From contig NZ_CP017078.1 of the NCBI RefSeq assembly GCF_001742225.1, positions 290,887 to 354,886 on the forward strand: a DNA stretch of 64,000 nucleotides, written 5' to 3'. The notes beneath the pieces are model-generated. The model had not been told where the DNA came from. It worked only from the letters and a program-made list of their open reading frames with translations, and did not search any database. The stretch comes from Novosphingobium resinovorum (lineage in GTDB: Bacteria > Pseudomonadota > Alphaproteobacteria > Sphingomonadales > Sphingomonadaceae). Each line of letters starts with the position of its first letter. Position 1 is the first letter of the stretch. This document shows, piece by piece, positions 52,699 through 60,317 of the stretch. Position numbers and translations under genes: made by a program.

Positions 52699-53447
52699 GC
52701 TGCTTCGTCCCGTGATGCGACCGGCGAACGGCCACCATTCCAGAGCAGCGCCGTCGAGACGGCATAGACAACGAGCCAGCCGAGGTTGAACGCGGCGCCG
52801 TCAAGCCAGGTGTGCGCCGGCTCGGGCAGGATGCGCGCGATCAGCATGCCGATCGCGACCAGCGAGACGGGATTGGCCAGCGCTGCGAACCAGCGTGGCC
52901 AGGCGGTGCGGCCCAGCGCGATGACGATCCCGAGGAGCAGCAGCGCCAGGCCCAGCGTCACGATCGGCATCAACCAGGCGATGAGCAGGACATGGTAGAA
53001 GTGCTGGCCGAGATCGAGCAGCGCGCCATGGGCCGCGGCCGGCGTTTCGAGGATCGTCTTGTAGGCCATGCCGACATAGTAGAAGCCCGCATGGCCGAGC
53101 GGAGACCAGGCGTTGCCGGCGACCAGCAGGACGAAGGTCAGCCAGCGCCACCAGCCCATCGCCGGACGCAGCCCTTCGAGCAGATGCCAGCAGCCCGCGA
53201 GATAGAAGACGATGCCGGCATCGGCCACCAGCGCGCCCGCGGCGAGCCGCGCCTCGGAGGATGGAAGCATCAGCGCGACACCGTCGAACTGGATGCGATC
53301 GGCATAGGTCTTCAGGATCAGCGGATAGTCGTCGGGACTTGCCCTAGCCCCGATGATCAGCGCGTCGCCAAGCGTCCAGAGGATCGCGCCGATCACGCCC
53401 GCGATACCGCAGAGACGAAGAAGCGGGAGCCGCTGGATATCCGTCAT
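52695..53447 (-). CDS. Multi-spanning membrane protein of unknown function
   Basis: The 250-residue protein has about seven predicted helices (LLRLCGIAGVIGAILWTLGDALIIGA, LVADAGIVFYLAGCWHLLEG, WWRWLTFVLLVAGNAWSPLGHAGFYYVGMAY, VLLIAWLMPIVTLGLALLLLGIVIALG and others). It resembles DUF6796/DUF4386-like integral membrane proteins in length and topology, but I cannot name the family. It overlaps genes at both ends by ATGA. Its upstream and downstream partners are both truncated, so its own expression is doubtful. Confidence 0.6.
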   Translation of the reverse strand: MTDIQRLPLLRLCGIAGVIGAILWTLGDALIIGARASPDDYPLILKTYADRIQFDGVALMLPSSEARLAAGALVADAGIVFYLAGCWHLLEGLRPAMGWWRWLTFVLLVAGNAWSPLGHAGFYYVGMAYKTILETPAAAHGALLDLGQHFYHVLLIAWLMPIVTLGLALLLLGIVIALGRTAWPRWFAALANPVSLVAIGMLIARILPEPAHTWLDGAAFNLGWLVVYAVSTALLWNGGRSPVASRDEAA

Positions 53448-53536
53448 AGGCTTGTCCTTGCTTCGGCGCGGGATCGATCGACGAGACGCATGATCTCCTG
53501 GGCGATCAGCTCGGGCTCGCTGAACGGAACCATTGC
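53444..53536 (-). pseudogene. 3' stub of an unidentified gene
   Basis: The last 30 or so codons (MVPFSEPELIAQEIMRLVDR, then an Arg-rich end) overlap the following gene as ATGA, which argues for a real gene end. Upstream the frame becomes non-coding because IS110-type sequence begins near 53540 on the other strand. The family is not identifiable. Confidence 0.4.
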
Positions 53537-53539
53537 CAG

Positions 53540-53662
53540 CGCTACCGTCGCCTGGCGGCCACGGGCAAGCCTCAGCCCAAGGTGACCACCGCGATCGCGC
53601 GTGAACTGTTCGGCTATGCCTGGGACATCGCCCGTCGGGTGTCGCCGGCGATAGCCGGCTGA
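53540..53662 (+). pseudogene. IS110-family transposase, C-terminal remnant
   Basis: The frame RYRRLAATGKPQPKVTTAIA, then RELFGYAWDIARRV, closes at TGA 53660-53662. It matches the typical end of IS110-type transposases (YRRLAxxGKxxxVVTTAIARELxGFIWAIA, recalled). Only about 40 codons survive, and the catalytic DEDD part is absent. Confidence 0.6.
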
Positions 53663-54030
53663 TCCACCCACGACATTAACGAGAGGAGGCGCCAGCGCAC
53701 CAACTGCATAGCCTTGGCCGACGTGCCGCGGGCACCCGACTGTGATGGGCAATCCACGGTGTACGGTGGGGCAGGTTCGTCCGACGCCCGAACTTATACG
53801 GAGGATAGGCCCAGCGACGGATACGGATAGTGCGGTAATCAACCCGCGGATGAGAGCATGATCAATCGTCGTCGATCAGGCGCCCGCGGCACACCCGCCA
53901 AGGTCAATGCGACCGCTGGTCTCGAGGCCAGCGAAGGAGTAAACTCGGCCAGCGTCTCGGATGGCAGTCATGAGAGCGTATATCTGTGCCCGTTTTATGT
54001 GACGCCCCCGACATGGCGGTTTGAGTAGAC
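53663..54030. other. Non-coding stretch, probably IS110 3' flank
   Basis: I see no credible gene in these 368 bp. The sequence directly after the IS110 remnant is likely the element's untranslated end. No inverted repeat or duplication marks a boundary. Confidence 0.35.
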
Positions 54031-54060
54031 GCGGAGAAGGGCGATGTCGCCCTTCTCCGC
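54031..54060. terminator. 14-bp hairpin downstream of hmp
   Basis: GCGGAGAAGGGCGA (54031-54044) and its exact complement TCGCCCTTCTCCGC (54047-54060) are separated by TG, 6 bp after the hmp stop on the minus strand. The following minus-strand sequence (GTCTACTCAAACC) has no long T-run. It is still a strong terminator candidate. Confidence 0.65.
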
Positions 54061-54066
54061 GCTCAG

Positions 54067-55281
54067 TCAGGCGGCGAGCAATTCGTCCGCCGGACCGAAG
54101 AATTCGTAATGAATGCGGTCGGATGGGACGCCAGCCAGCGACAAGGTCGAGACGGCGTGCCGCAGAAACGGGCGTGGTCCGCAGATATAGTAATCGGCCT
54201 CACCTACAGGCGTGTTGGCGACCAGCCATTCATCGGTAATGATGCCGGCGACGTCATAATCCCGTCCTGCGACTTCATCTTCGAGCGGGGTCTGATGAAA
54301 ATCGGTGACGGTGATTGACTTGCCCCGCCCAGCGACAGCGCGAACATGATCACGCATTGCGTGGGTATCGCGGTCATGAGTTCCGTGGACATAGTGCACG
54401 GGGACTCCCGCCTCGCCCTCAGCAAGCGTTTCGAGCATGGCCACCATCGGGGTCAGCCCCACGCCGCCCGACAGGAGGATCACCGGGCGTTCGACATGCG
54501 CTGCCAGGAAGAATTCGCCTGCAGGCGCGGCAACTTTGAGCACCGTGCCCGGCTTGGCTTCATCATGAAGCCAGCCTGACGCAAGACCAAGCGGCTCACG
54601 CTTGACCGAAATGCGATAGGTTTCGCCGTTGGGGGCTGCTGAAATCGAATAGTTGCGCTTGACTGGCGGATGTCCCGGAATTTCAAGCCAGAAGGTCAGA
54701 TATTGCCCGGGCTTGTGCCGCATGACGGCCCCGCCATCAACGGGGCGCAGAACGAAGGAATTGATGACGCTGCTCTCACGCACGACGTCCTCGACGCGAA
54801 AATCGCGCCAGCCATTCCATCCGCCGGTCGCATCCTTCTGTTCTGAGTAGACTCGCTGCTCGCGGGCGATCAGGATGTTGGCCAGGAACCAGTAGGCTTC
54901 GCCCCAGGCAGCGAGAATCTCATCGGTGGCCGCATCCCCCAGCACCGCCTTGATCGCCCCCAGGAGCGCCTCGGCAACGTGCGGATAATGTTCGGGCAGA
55001 ATTTGCAGGCCGACATGCTTCTGCGCGATCCGCTCGACCGCCGGGGCAAGCGCACCGAGATTTTCGATGTTGCTCGCATAGGCGAGAATGGCGCCGGTCA
55101 GCGCCCGCGGCTGCGAACCGGCATCACCATGGTGCGATTGGTTGAAAAGGTCGCGAATGTTCGGGTTCTGGAACATCCGGGAATACATCTCGTTCACGAT
55201 GTCGAGGCCATGCGCTTCGAGCGCGGGGACGGTCGCCTTGACGAGCGCAATGGTCTGATCGCTGAGGGGCTGCGTCATCAA
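54067..55281 (-). CDS. hmp: Flavohaemoglobin (NO dioxygenase)
   Basis: The 404-residue protein converts NO and O2 to nitrate using NAD(P)H. The globin domain (1-150) has the proximal His89 in ERIAQKHVGLQILPEHYPHV. The FAD domain has GQYLTFWLEIPG and VKRNYSISAAPNG. The NAD domain has ILLSGGVGLTPMVAMLETL and YYICGPRPFLRHAV. All three are complete. It is last in a row trHb fragment, DUF1971, hmp on the minus strand and ends in a strong hairpin. The original promoter of this operon may have been lost with the truncated globin, unless one lies in the 36-bp gap before hmp. Confidence 0.96.
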   Translation of the reverse strand: MMTQPLSDQTIALVKATVPALEAHGLDIVNEMYSRMFQNPNIRDLFNQSHHGDAGSQPRALTGAILAYASNIENLGALAPAVERIAQKHVGLQILPEHYPHVAEALLGAIKAVLGDAATDEILAAWGEAYWFLANILIAREQRVYSEQKDATGGWNGWRDFRVEDVVRESSVINSFVLRPVDGGAVMRHKPGQYLTFWLEIPGHPPVKRNYSISAAPNGETYRISVKREPLGLASGWLHDEAKPGTVLKVAAPAGEFFLAAHVERPVILLSGGVGLTPMVAMLETLAEGEAGVPVHYVHGTHDRDTHAMRDHVRAVAGRGKSITVTDFHQTPLEDEVAGRDYDVAGIITDEWLVANTPVGEADYYICGPRPFLRHAVSTLSLAGVPSDRIHYEFFGPADELLAA

Positions 55282-55317
55282 CTTCTCCTTTTTGAATGCG
55301 TTGAAAATCCCGGAATG

Positions 55318-55593
55318 TCAGAGCTTGGGAATGTGATCGTAAAAATCCACCTGCATCTTCATCGGCCCTGTCGGCGTTACGAAATGCGGTTGCTGAGGGA
55401 GAATCAAGCCAGGCTGGTCAGGCGTCAGGACGATCTCCGAAGGTGGCTCGAGGTAGGTTAGCCGGAGTTCGCCCTCCAAAACCCGGATCACGCCCCAAAC
55501 ACCAGCCTTCGTGTCATGTCGCGCGCGCAAGGCAGCCGGCAGAGTGTCCTGGTTGAACACCGGCGTGGAACGGTAAGGCAAGATTTCAGCCAT
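55318..55593 (-). CDS. DUF1971 (TehB/YeaR-like) protein
   Basis: The 91-residue cupin-like protein has LPYRSTPVFNQDTLPAALRARHDTKAGVWGVIRVLEGELRL and VLTPDQPGLILPQQPHFVTP, the DUF1971/YeaR pattern. In E. coli, yeaR is induced by nitrate and NO. The pairing with hmp and a globin fits a nitrosative-stress operon. ATG 55593 lies inside the last codons of the globin frame, so the two overlap. Confidence 0.85.
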   Translation of the reverse strand: MAEILPYRSTPVFNQDTLPAALRARHDTKAGVWGVIRVLEGELRLTYLEPPSEIVLTPDQPGLILPQQPHFVTPTGPMKMQVDFYDHIPKL

Positions 55594-55954
55594 GGGTTTG
55601 CCCTGGTCGCTCGATGGCATCCTTACGTTCCGCGTTGGCGACCGATGCAGCACTCCGTTCCTCCAGTTGGAAGAACATCGCCAGTTGCAGGCTCTCGGCG
55701 ATGCGCCGCGCCTTCGCTTGTAGCGCCGCTGCCGCTTCGGGCGTCATCCTGTCATTGGTCGTTTGAACCCAGAGTGCGAGCCAGCGCTCGAACAGCGCGG
55801 GCGTTATCCTGGCCTTATGCTTCAAATGGGCCGGCACCGGTTGCCCCTTGTATCGGCCACTGGTGAGCATGACGGAGGACCAGAACGCAGTCAGCTTCCC
55901 AAGATGCTCCGGCCAGTCATCGATCGCATCGTTGAAAATCGGCCCAAGCGCGGG
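55586..55954 (-). pseudogene. Group III truncated haemoglobin, 5' end deleted
   Basis: The frame reads PALGPIFNDAIDDWPEHLGK, then LTAFWSSVMLTSGRYKGQPV and PAHLKHKARITPALFERWLALW (proximal His in HLKHKARI-type context). This matches group III trHb from about residue 35 to the end, about 122 residues. The first 30-35 residues are absent because the sequence meets the TGTCG end of the Tn402-like transposon at 55955. No start codon is in frame. The missing part is not found beyond the other transposon end. Confidence 0.75.
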
Positions 55955-55967
55955 TGTCGGACGCCAA

Positions 55968-56024
55968 AATAGAGCGCAATGGCGTGCAATGCGCTGTTAT
56001 TGAGCGCCACAATAGACTGCATTC
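55968..56024. repeat. AATAGA-type transposase boxes, left end
   Basis: Three related boxes: AATAGA-GCG-CAATG (55968-55981), inverted CAATAA-CAGCG-CATTG (55987-56002) and AATAGA-CTG-CATTC (56011-56024). Similar boxes occur near the right end. Multiple ordered transposase-binding sites in each end are usual for Tn402/Tn7/Mu relatives. Confidence 0.5.
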
Positions 56025-56054
56025 AAAGGGCGCAGCAGCGGCAGGCAGATCCGG

Positions 56055-57206
56055 TTACTGATCGGCGAACCGCTTGGCCAATCTGGCGCTTGCCCCACTT
56101 TTAGCGGCAAGCTTTGAGCCATACCGCAAGACGGTACGCGCATCGCGCCACCGGTAGGCCTGCATGATAGCTGGCAGTCCTTCTCCTGCCGCAAAATTGT
56201 CCTGGGCCACCCCGACCCGGATCGAATGTGACGAGACCGTGCTGAGCCAGCGGTCGCGTTCGGCTTCGCTCATTTCACCGAGCAGGCCCTTCTCCCAGGC
56301 GCGACGGATGAGCCGCCTGTAAATGAGTGTGATGCTGTTCGGGTGCAGGCGCTCGGTGCCGATGCTGTCGATCGAGCCGTCGAAGTGCGTCGTCACGCGG
56401 CGCAGCAGCGGACCCTTGTCCACCCTGCCCGCTTCACGCCAGCGGGCAATCGCCGCCATCGTCGCGGGAGAAAGATAAGCCTCGGCTCCGGCTTGCTTTC
56501 GGTCGGTCTTGCTTGAAGGGATGTGCAACAAACCGGCTCCGTCGCTGTCGGGCCCCTCGATATGCCCGACATCGATCGCGACCAGTTCCGAGCGCCGCGC
56601 GGCTGTATCGTAAGCGATGCGCAACATGGCCGCGTCGCGCATCCCCAATTCATCGCGGCGGCAGGCCTTGAGCACATGGGCCAGGCACACGCCAGAGGCG
56701 GGACTGTCGAGATCAGCGATGTCGCCCTTGAACCGGATGGCGCGCGCCTGCCTCTGGCGCACGCCGAGATGATTGCGCGCCGCCTTGCGCTCGAACTTGA
56801 CCAGCGCTGCGGCGGTCGGATCCGTCAACCCTGCCATGCGGTAGGCCCACCCGACATGGACGAGGTAGCGCTCGATCGTGGCCATGGCGCGGGTCTTTAC
56901 GGACGATGGATCGATCCCGGCAAGCGCACGGATCCAGGCGGCGACGTCGGCGGGTTCGGCCGCACCCGGTACAATCCGGCGTGAGTGGCACCACTGTCCC
57001 CACAAAGTCAGGTCCGAGCGGAACGCGCGCCGGGTATTGATCGACCAGCCCCGCATCGCGGCGTCGAGCAAGGCCTCGTCGATACCGCCACCCGGACGGG
57101 TTCCCGTCCCAATCAGGGCGCGGACATCGGCAACGAGATCGGCCGGCTCGACGCTCAGCGGCACGAGGGCGCTGCCTGCGGCGGGTCTGGGGTGCTTTTT
57201 CGGCAT
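56055..57206 (-). CDS. Tyrosine site-specific recombinase
   Basis: The 383-residue integrase-family protein has a SAM-like core-binding domain at about 50-150 (STKRAFRSDL-type helix NTRRAFRSDLTLWGQWC). The catalytic domain has Arg in LRIAYDTAARRSELVAIDV, the SSHSIRVGVAQDNFAAG box (His-x-x-Arg), and Tyr in RTVLRYGSKLAAKSG. It is divergent from the DUF1612-type gene across 116 bp that contain a GATAA-N7-TTATC core-like site. It lies inside the Tn402-like ends, so its likely job is resolving transposition cointegrates (inference). Confidence 0.88.
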   Translation of the reverse strand: MPKKHPRPAAGSALVPLSVEPADLVADVRALIGTGTRPGGGIDEALLDAAMRGWSINTRRAFRSDLTLWGQWCHSRRIVPGAAEPADVAAWIRALAGIDPSSVKTRAMATIERYLVHVGWAYRMAGLTDPTAAALVKFERKAARNHLGVRQRQARAIRFKGDIADLDSPASGVCLAHVLKACRRDELGMRDAAMLRIAYDTAARRSELVAIDVGHIEGPDSDGAGLLHIPSSKTDRKQAGAEAYLSPATMAAIARWREAGRVDKGPLLRRVTTHFDGSIDSIGTERLHPNSITLIYRRLIRRAWEKGLLGEMSEAERDRWLSTVSSHSIRVGVAQDNFAAGEGLPAIMQAYRWRDARTVLRYGSKLAAKSGASARLAKRFADQ

Positions 57207-57213
57207 GGGGACG

Positions 57214-57266
57214 ACGATAACCGGGCGTTTCGCTTATGTATAGCCTCACGATAAGCATCTATTATC
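57214..57266. promoter_or_regulatory. Candidate recombination/resolution site between int and the DUF1612 gene
   Basis: There are four half-sites: ACGATAA at 57214-57220, inverted TTATG at 57234-57238, ACGATAA at 57248-57254 and inverted TTATC at 57262-57266. The second pair makes a perfect GATAA-N7-TTATC inverted repeat, the geometry of a tyrosine-recombinase core with a 7-bp crossover region. Promoters of both genes must also lie here. Confidence 0.45.
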
Positions 57267-57322
57267 AACACTAGGACGTAGGGCTCGTGGACTGAAGAAC
57301 GGTTTCCGTCTAGTATCGCGTC

Positions 57323-58357
57323 ATGAACCGCCCTCCCATGCCGCTCAGCGCGATCGCCTGGACCCCTGACCTTGTGAGCGCACTCGCCGACGCCAGCAGC
57401 GCGATCGGGCGGCTTGATGCTAGGATTTCCGCCACTGCGCTCGCTCCTGCCTGGCACCTGCGCGCCAGCTGGACCGGCTACGCCAAAGCGCTCAGCCTGC
57501 AACATCTCGAAATTGAGGAAATCGATATTATTTCGCGGCAATGTGGCCTTCAGCTGGCCGGAAGGCCGCGTCTTGAAACGGCAGGGGCTCCATTTTCCGC
57601 GCTTGAACCCTGGCGGAACCGGCTCGCCGAGAAAGAGGGCAGGCACTGGCGCGAGGATCTGCCGTTCAGCTTCGATCTGCCCGCAGGGTGGGACGAAGCC
57701 CCTGCCCTCGCACGCGCGCTCGCGCTGCTCGATGACTGGGCACGGCGCGACCGCACGATCACGCCGTGGCTGGCGTTCCCGATGGTTCTGCGGCGCATGG
57801 GGTTAACGCAGCGCACCTTGCCCTGCCTCGTCATGGGCGATCCCGGACAGCGCTTTGTGCAGGGTGACCGCCCTGCCCTGCTCAAGCGGCTGCTGAAGCA
57901 GCTACGCCGCAGCGCCGAGGACGGTCTGACCCGGCTAGAACGGCTCGAAGATACCGTGCAGCGAGGCGCGGCGACAATCGCCGCGCAGCATCGTCCCGGC
58001 AAGCTTGCCGACCTTGGCCGGCTCGCCCTCACCCGTCCCTGCCTGGCCGCTCGCTCACTCGCTCCCGAGCTCGACCTCACCGTGTCGGGCGCAGGCAAGC
58101 TACTCGAGCGTGCGACCAGCCTCGGCCTGCTGGTCGAAATATCCGGGCGCGGAACCTGGCGCTCCTATGTCACCCCCGACATCGCCGTCTCGCTCGGCTT
58201 GGTCGCTCCGATGCGGGGACGCCCCCGTCTAGTGCCTGCCCCCTCACCAACGCTGGATTCGGTCCTTGCAGCGTTTGATGCCGAATTGGCCGAGTTCGAC
58301 ACTCGCATTGCGGGCCTTGGCGGGCCCGATCTCGCTGGTTCGACTATAAACAATTGA
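57323..58357 (+). CDS. DUF1612/RHE_PE00001-family HTH protein
   Basis: The 344-residue protein has the DUF1612 N-terminal part (DARISATALAPAWHLRASWTGYAKALSLQHLEIEEIDI). Its C-terminal HTH_13-like wing is GAGKLLERATSLGLLVEISGRGTWRSY (about 255-285), followed by an acidic tail. The family is common on rhizobial and sphingomonad plasmids with unknown function (recalled). It is divergent from the tyrosine recombinase inside the transposon, the layout of the TnpS-TnpT pair in Tn4651-type elements. An accessory role in resolution is therefore a reasonable hypothesis, without sequence proof. Confidence 0.72.
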   Translation: MNRPPMPLSAIAWTPDLVSALADASSAIGRLDARISATALAPAWHLRASWTGYAKALSLQHLEIEEIDIISRQCGLQLAGRPRLETAGAPFSALEPWRNRLAEKEGRHWREDLPFSFDLPAGWDEAPALARALALLDDWARRDRTITPWLAFPMVLRRMGLTQRTLPCLVMGDPGQRFVQGDRPALLKRLLKQLRRSAEDGLTRLERLEDTVQRGAATIAAQHRPGKLADLGRLALTRPCLAARSLAPELDLTVSGAGKLLERATSLGLLVEISGRGTWRSYVTPDIAVSLGLVAPMRGRPRLVPAPSPTLDSVLAAFDAELAEFDTRIAGLGGPDLAGSTINN

Positions 58358-58524
58358 TATAGCTTGGCAATTATGAGGCCGCCGGAAACGCCCCTTGCAG
58401 CGCGATAACCGGCCTCGGGCTGCCCGGAGTATGCAAATGCCGTAAATGCGCTCCACGAGCTTCTCAGGGCAGATTTCGACATGATCGCCCCTTCGTCCAC
58501 CAAGGCGGCCCCGGATTGGCACCC

Positions 58525-59481
58525 TCACGAGGGAAATCGGCCAAATTGGGCTTCAACTTGAGTCTGGGCATCGCGGCGCACCCGCAGATGGGCATACGCG
58601 AGCACGAGGTCGAGCACGCCAGCGTCATGACTACCCGGCCGTAGACTGCCCTTGCTGATGCGCCAGCGACGCGGTGGCAGTTTCGGCGGCTGCAGTGTCA
58701 TCACCTCTCGCCCTGGACGCCCGGGCAATTCCAGCGCCACCAATCGCTCGAATCCCCACGTCGCCTTGCCCACCCGGCTGTGCGCCAGTGCCAGCATCGC
58801 GATCCGATCGTGTGCGAAGTGAAACAGGTTCGCCTGAAAGCGATCCACATAGGCTTTCTTCTCCCCCTTGAACCGCTCGCGGCTTGCCCGCACGAGTGTG
58901 TCGACGCCCTCGGCGTTCCATTCGACCAAGCGCGGATGAGCCCCGAGCTTCCAGCGCAAACTCTCTGCGCGGGCCACCGCCCCGCTCAGCCACGAACCGA
59001 CAGCCTGCTCCGACATCGCTCCATCCGCCACCGGCAGTGCACAGAGCGGGAGAGCGTGCACTTGGCACCGCCAGCTCATGCGCAAGATCCATTCCTTGCG
59101 GATGATTGGGGCCCGGCCATCCCGCAGGGCCTGCTGCCAGCAGAGCGGACAGACATATCGGCGCTGGCGGCGCGGCAGAACCACCGAAGCCTCGACGTTG
59201 AGGAAGGTTCCTTCGATCTGTTGGACCTCAATCTCAACCGCCCAGGCCAACTGACCAATCACTTGATACACGGCGAAGTACTGCTCATTGGACAAGCCGC
59301 ATGTGCCGCGGGCCAGATCCAGGCTGGCAATCGCCGCTTCAAGACCAAGGTGCCGAAACAGCGCGGGTCGCGTGGTTTCGTGCGCGGCCGCAACCCGATC
59401 GATCCAGGAATCAAAGCACTCGTCGGCCTGCGGGCGGACCCGGAACGCCAGCGGCTGCGGCTCCAACGCCAGTACGGTCAT
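58525..59481 (-). CDS. tniQ: TniQ-family transposition protein
   Basis: The 318-residue protein begins RVRPQADECFDSWIDRVAAAHE, the TniQ start. The zinc-ribbon pair is CPLC (YVCPLCWQQALRDGRAP) and WRCQVHALPLCALP, typical of TniQ/TnsD proteins that guide target choice. Its ATG overlaps the tniB stop (ATGA). It is the last gene of the tniA-tniB-tniQ operon and converges on the DUF1612-type gene. No CRISPR effector is near, so this is not an RNA-guided system. Confidence 0.88.
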   Translation of the reverse strand: MTVLALEPQPLAFRVRPQADECFDSWIDRVAAAHETTRPALFRHLGLEAAIASLDLARGTCGLSNEQYFAVYQVIGQLAWAVEIEVQQIEGTFLNVEASVVLPRRQRRYVCPLCWQQALRDGRAPIIRKEWILRMSWRCQVHALPLCALPVADGAMSEQAVGSWLSGAVARAESLRWKLGAHPRLVEWNAEGVDTLVRASRERFKGEKKAYVDRFQANLFHFAHDRIAMLALAHSRVGKATWGFERLVALELPGRPGREVMTLQPPKLPPRRWRISKGSLRPGSHDAGVLDLVLAYAHLRVRRDAQTQVEAQFGRFPS

Positions 59482-60317
59482 CGCGCCGCATAGTTCGGCA
59501 GCAACACCGCCGCCTCGCGAATATCCGCGAATTCCACGCGCGCTCTGCCATGTTGATACGCCACTTTCTGGCCCCAGTGCAGCAGGCGCTTGAAGTTTCC
59601 GGTCACCCCAAGGCTTTGCTCCCAGAGAAAACCGGCGACCTCCGGCTCGGCAAGGCGATCCGGCTCGATCAGTCCCATCCCCTGCCCGAGTACCCGAATG
59701 AGACGTTGCGTCGGCGCTCCCTGTGGCCAGGGCTTAAGTCGCAAGATGATCGAGCGATAGGCAAGCTCGACGTCCTCGGTAAAGATATCGGCGGCGACGT
59801 CGAGTCCTGCGACCACCATCGGTACATTGCCCTCGCTCATTAGGAAGCGGAACGCATCAAGCGTATCGCGGCGCGCTCTCCCGCTGGCGGTGAGGATCGC
59901 ATGAACATTGTCGATCCCGATGAGCCGGGTGTGTTGACGCCGCAAGAGTTCGACGACCTTAAGGTCTGCAATGCGGTGGGTCTTTCCGGTGATCGGCCAG
60001 CCTTGCTTCCACAGCAGGGTCAGGTTGATCTTGAGGGCGGTCGAACCCGAAGGGATGACGGTTCGCAGCATCGGTTGATAGCGGGCATCATCAATGCTGA
60101 GCGGCTCGGGAAAATCGTGGGCAATCCGGCGCTGGGCCTCGCGCAGAATCGAGGTTTTGCCCATGCCCGACTGCCCGACCAATACCACACAGGTCGGCCG
60201 TTCGTCGGGTTCGTCATGGGCAAGTTCGACCAGAGTTTCGACATGCTGGCGGGCTTCATCGAAATCGATCCAGAAGGCCTGCGACAGCGCCGAGCCGCCA
60301 GACATAGGGGCAGTCAT
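59478..60317 (-). CDS. tniB: TniB-family AAA+ ATPase
   Basis: The 279-residue AAA+ regulator has Walker A VVLVGQSGMGKTS (about 47-59), Walker B HTRLIGIDNVHAIL, sensor-like PMVVAGLDVAADIF and a C-terminal GVTGNFKRLLHWGQ. It is the counterpart of TnsC/MuB and activates TniA at the target. ATG 60317 overlaps the tniA stop. ATG 60335 would add six residues (MAETDR). Complete. Confidence 0.92.
   Translation of the reverse strand: MTAPMSGGSALSQAFWIDFDEARQHVETLVELAHDEPDERPTCVVLVGQSGMGKTSILREAQRRIAHDFPEPLSIDDARYQPMLRTVIPSGSTALKINLTLLWKQGWPITGKTHRIADLKVVELLRRQHTRLIGIDNVHAILTASGRARRDTLDAFRFLMSEGNVPMVVAGLDVAADIFTEDVELAYRSIILRLKPWPQGAPTQRLIRVLGQGMGLIEPDRLAEPEVAGFLWEQSLGVTGNFKRLLHWGQKVAYQHGRARVEFADIREAAVLLPNYAAR

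Noticed and set aside
57256..57265. Shared 10-mer CATCTATTAT at 57256 and 62021 as terminal repeats
   Set aside because: Both copies are in the same orientation and one is internal, so they cannot be the inverted ends. The 62021 copy is part of the AATAGA box set.
58165..58528. Small minus-strand frames between the DUF1612 gene and tniQ
   Set aside because: They overlap the DUF1612 coding end and have no motif. The convergent gene ends need no extra gene.
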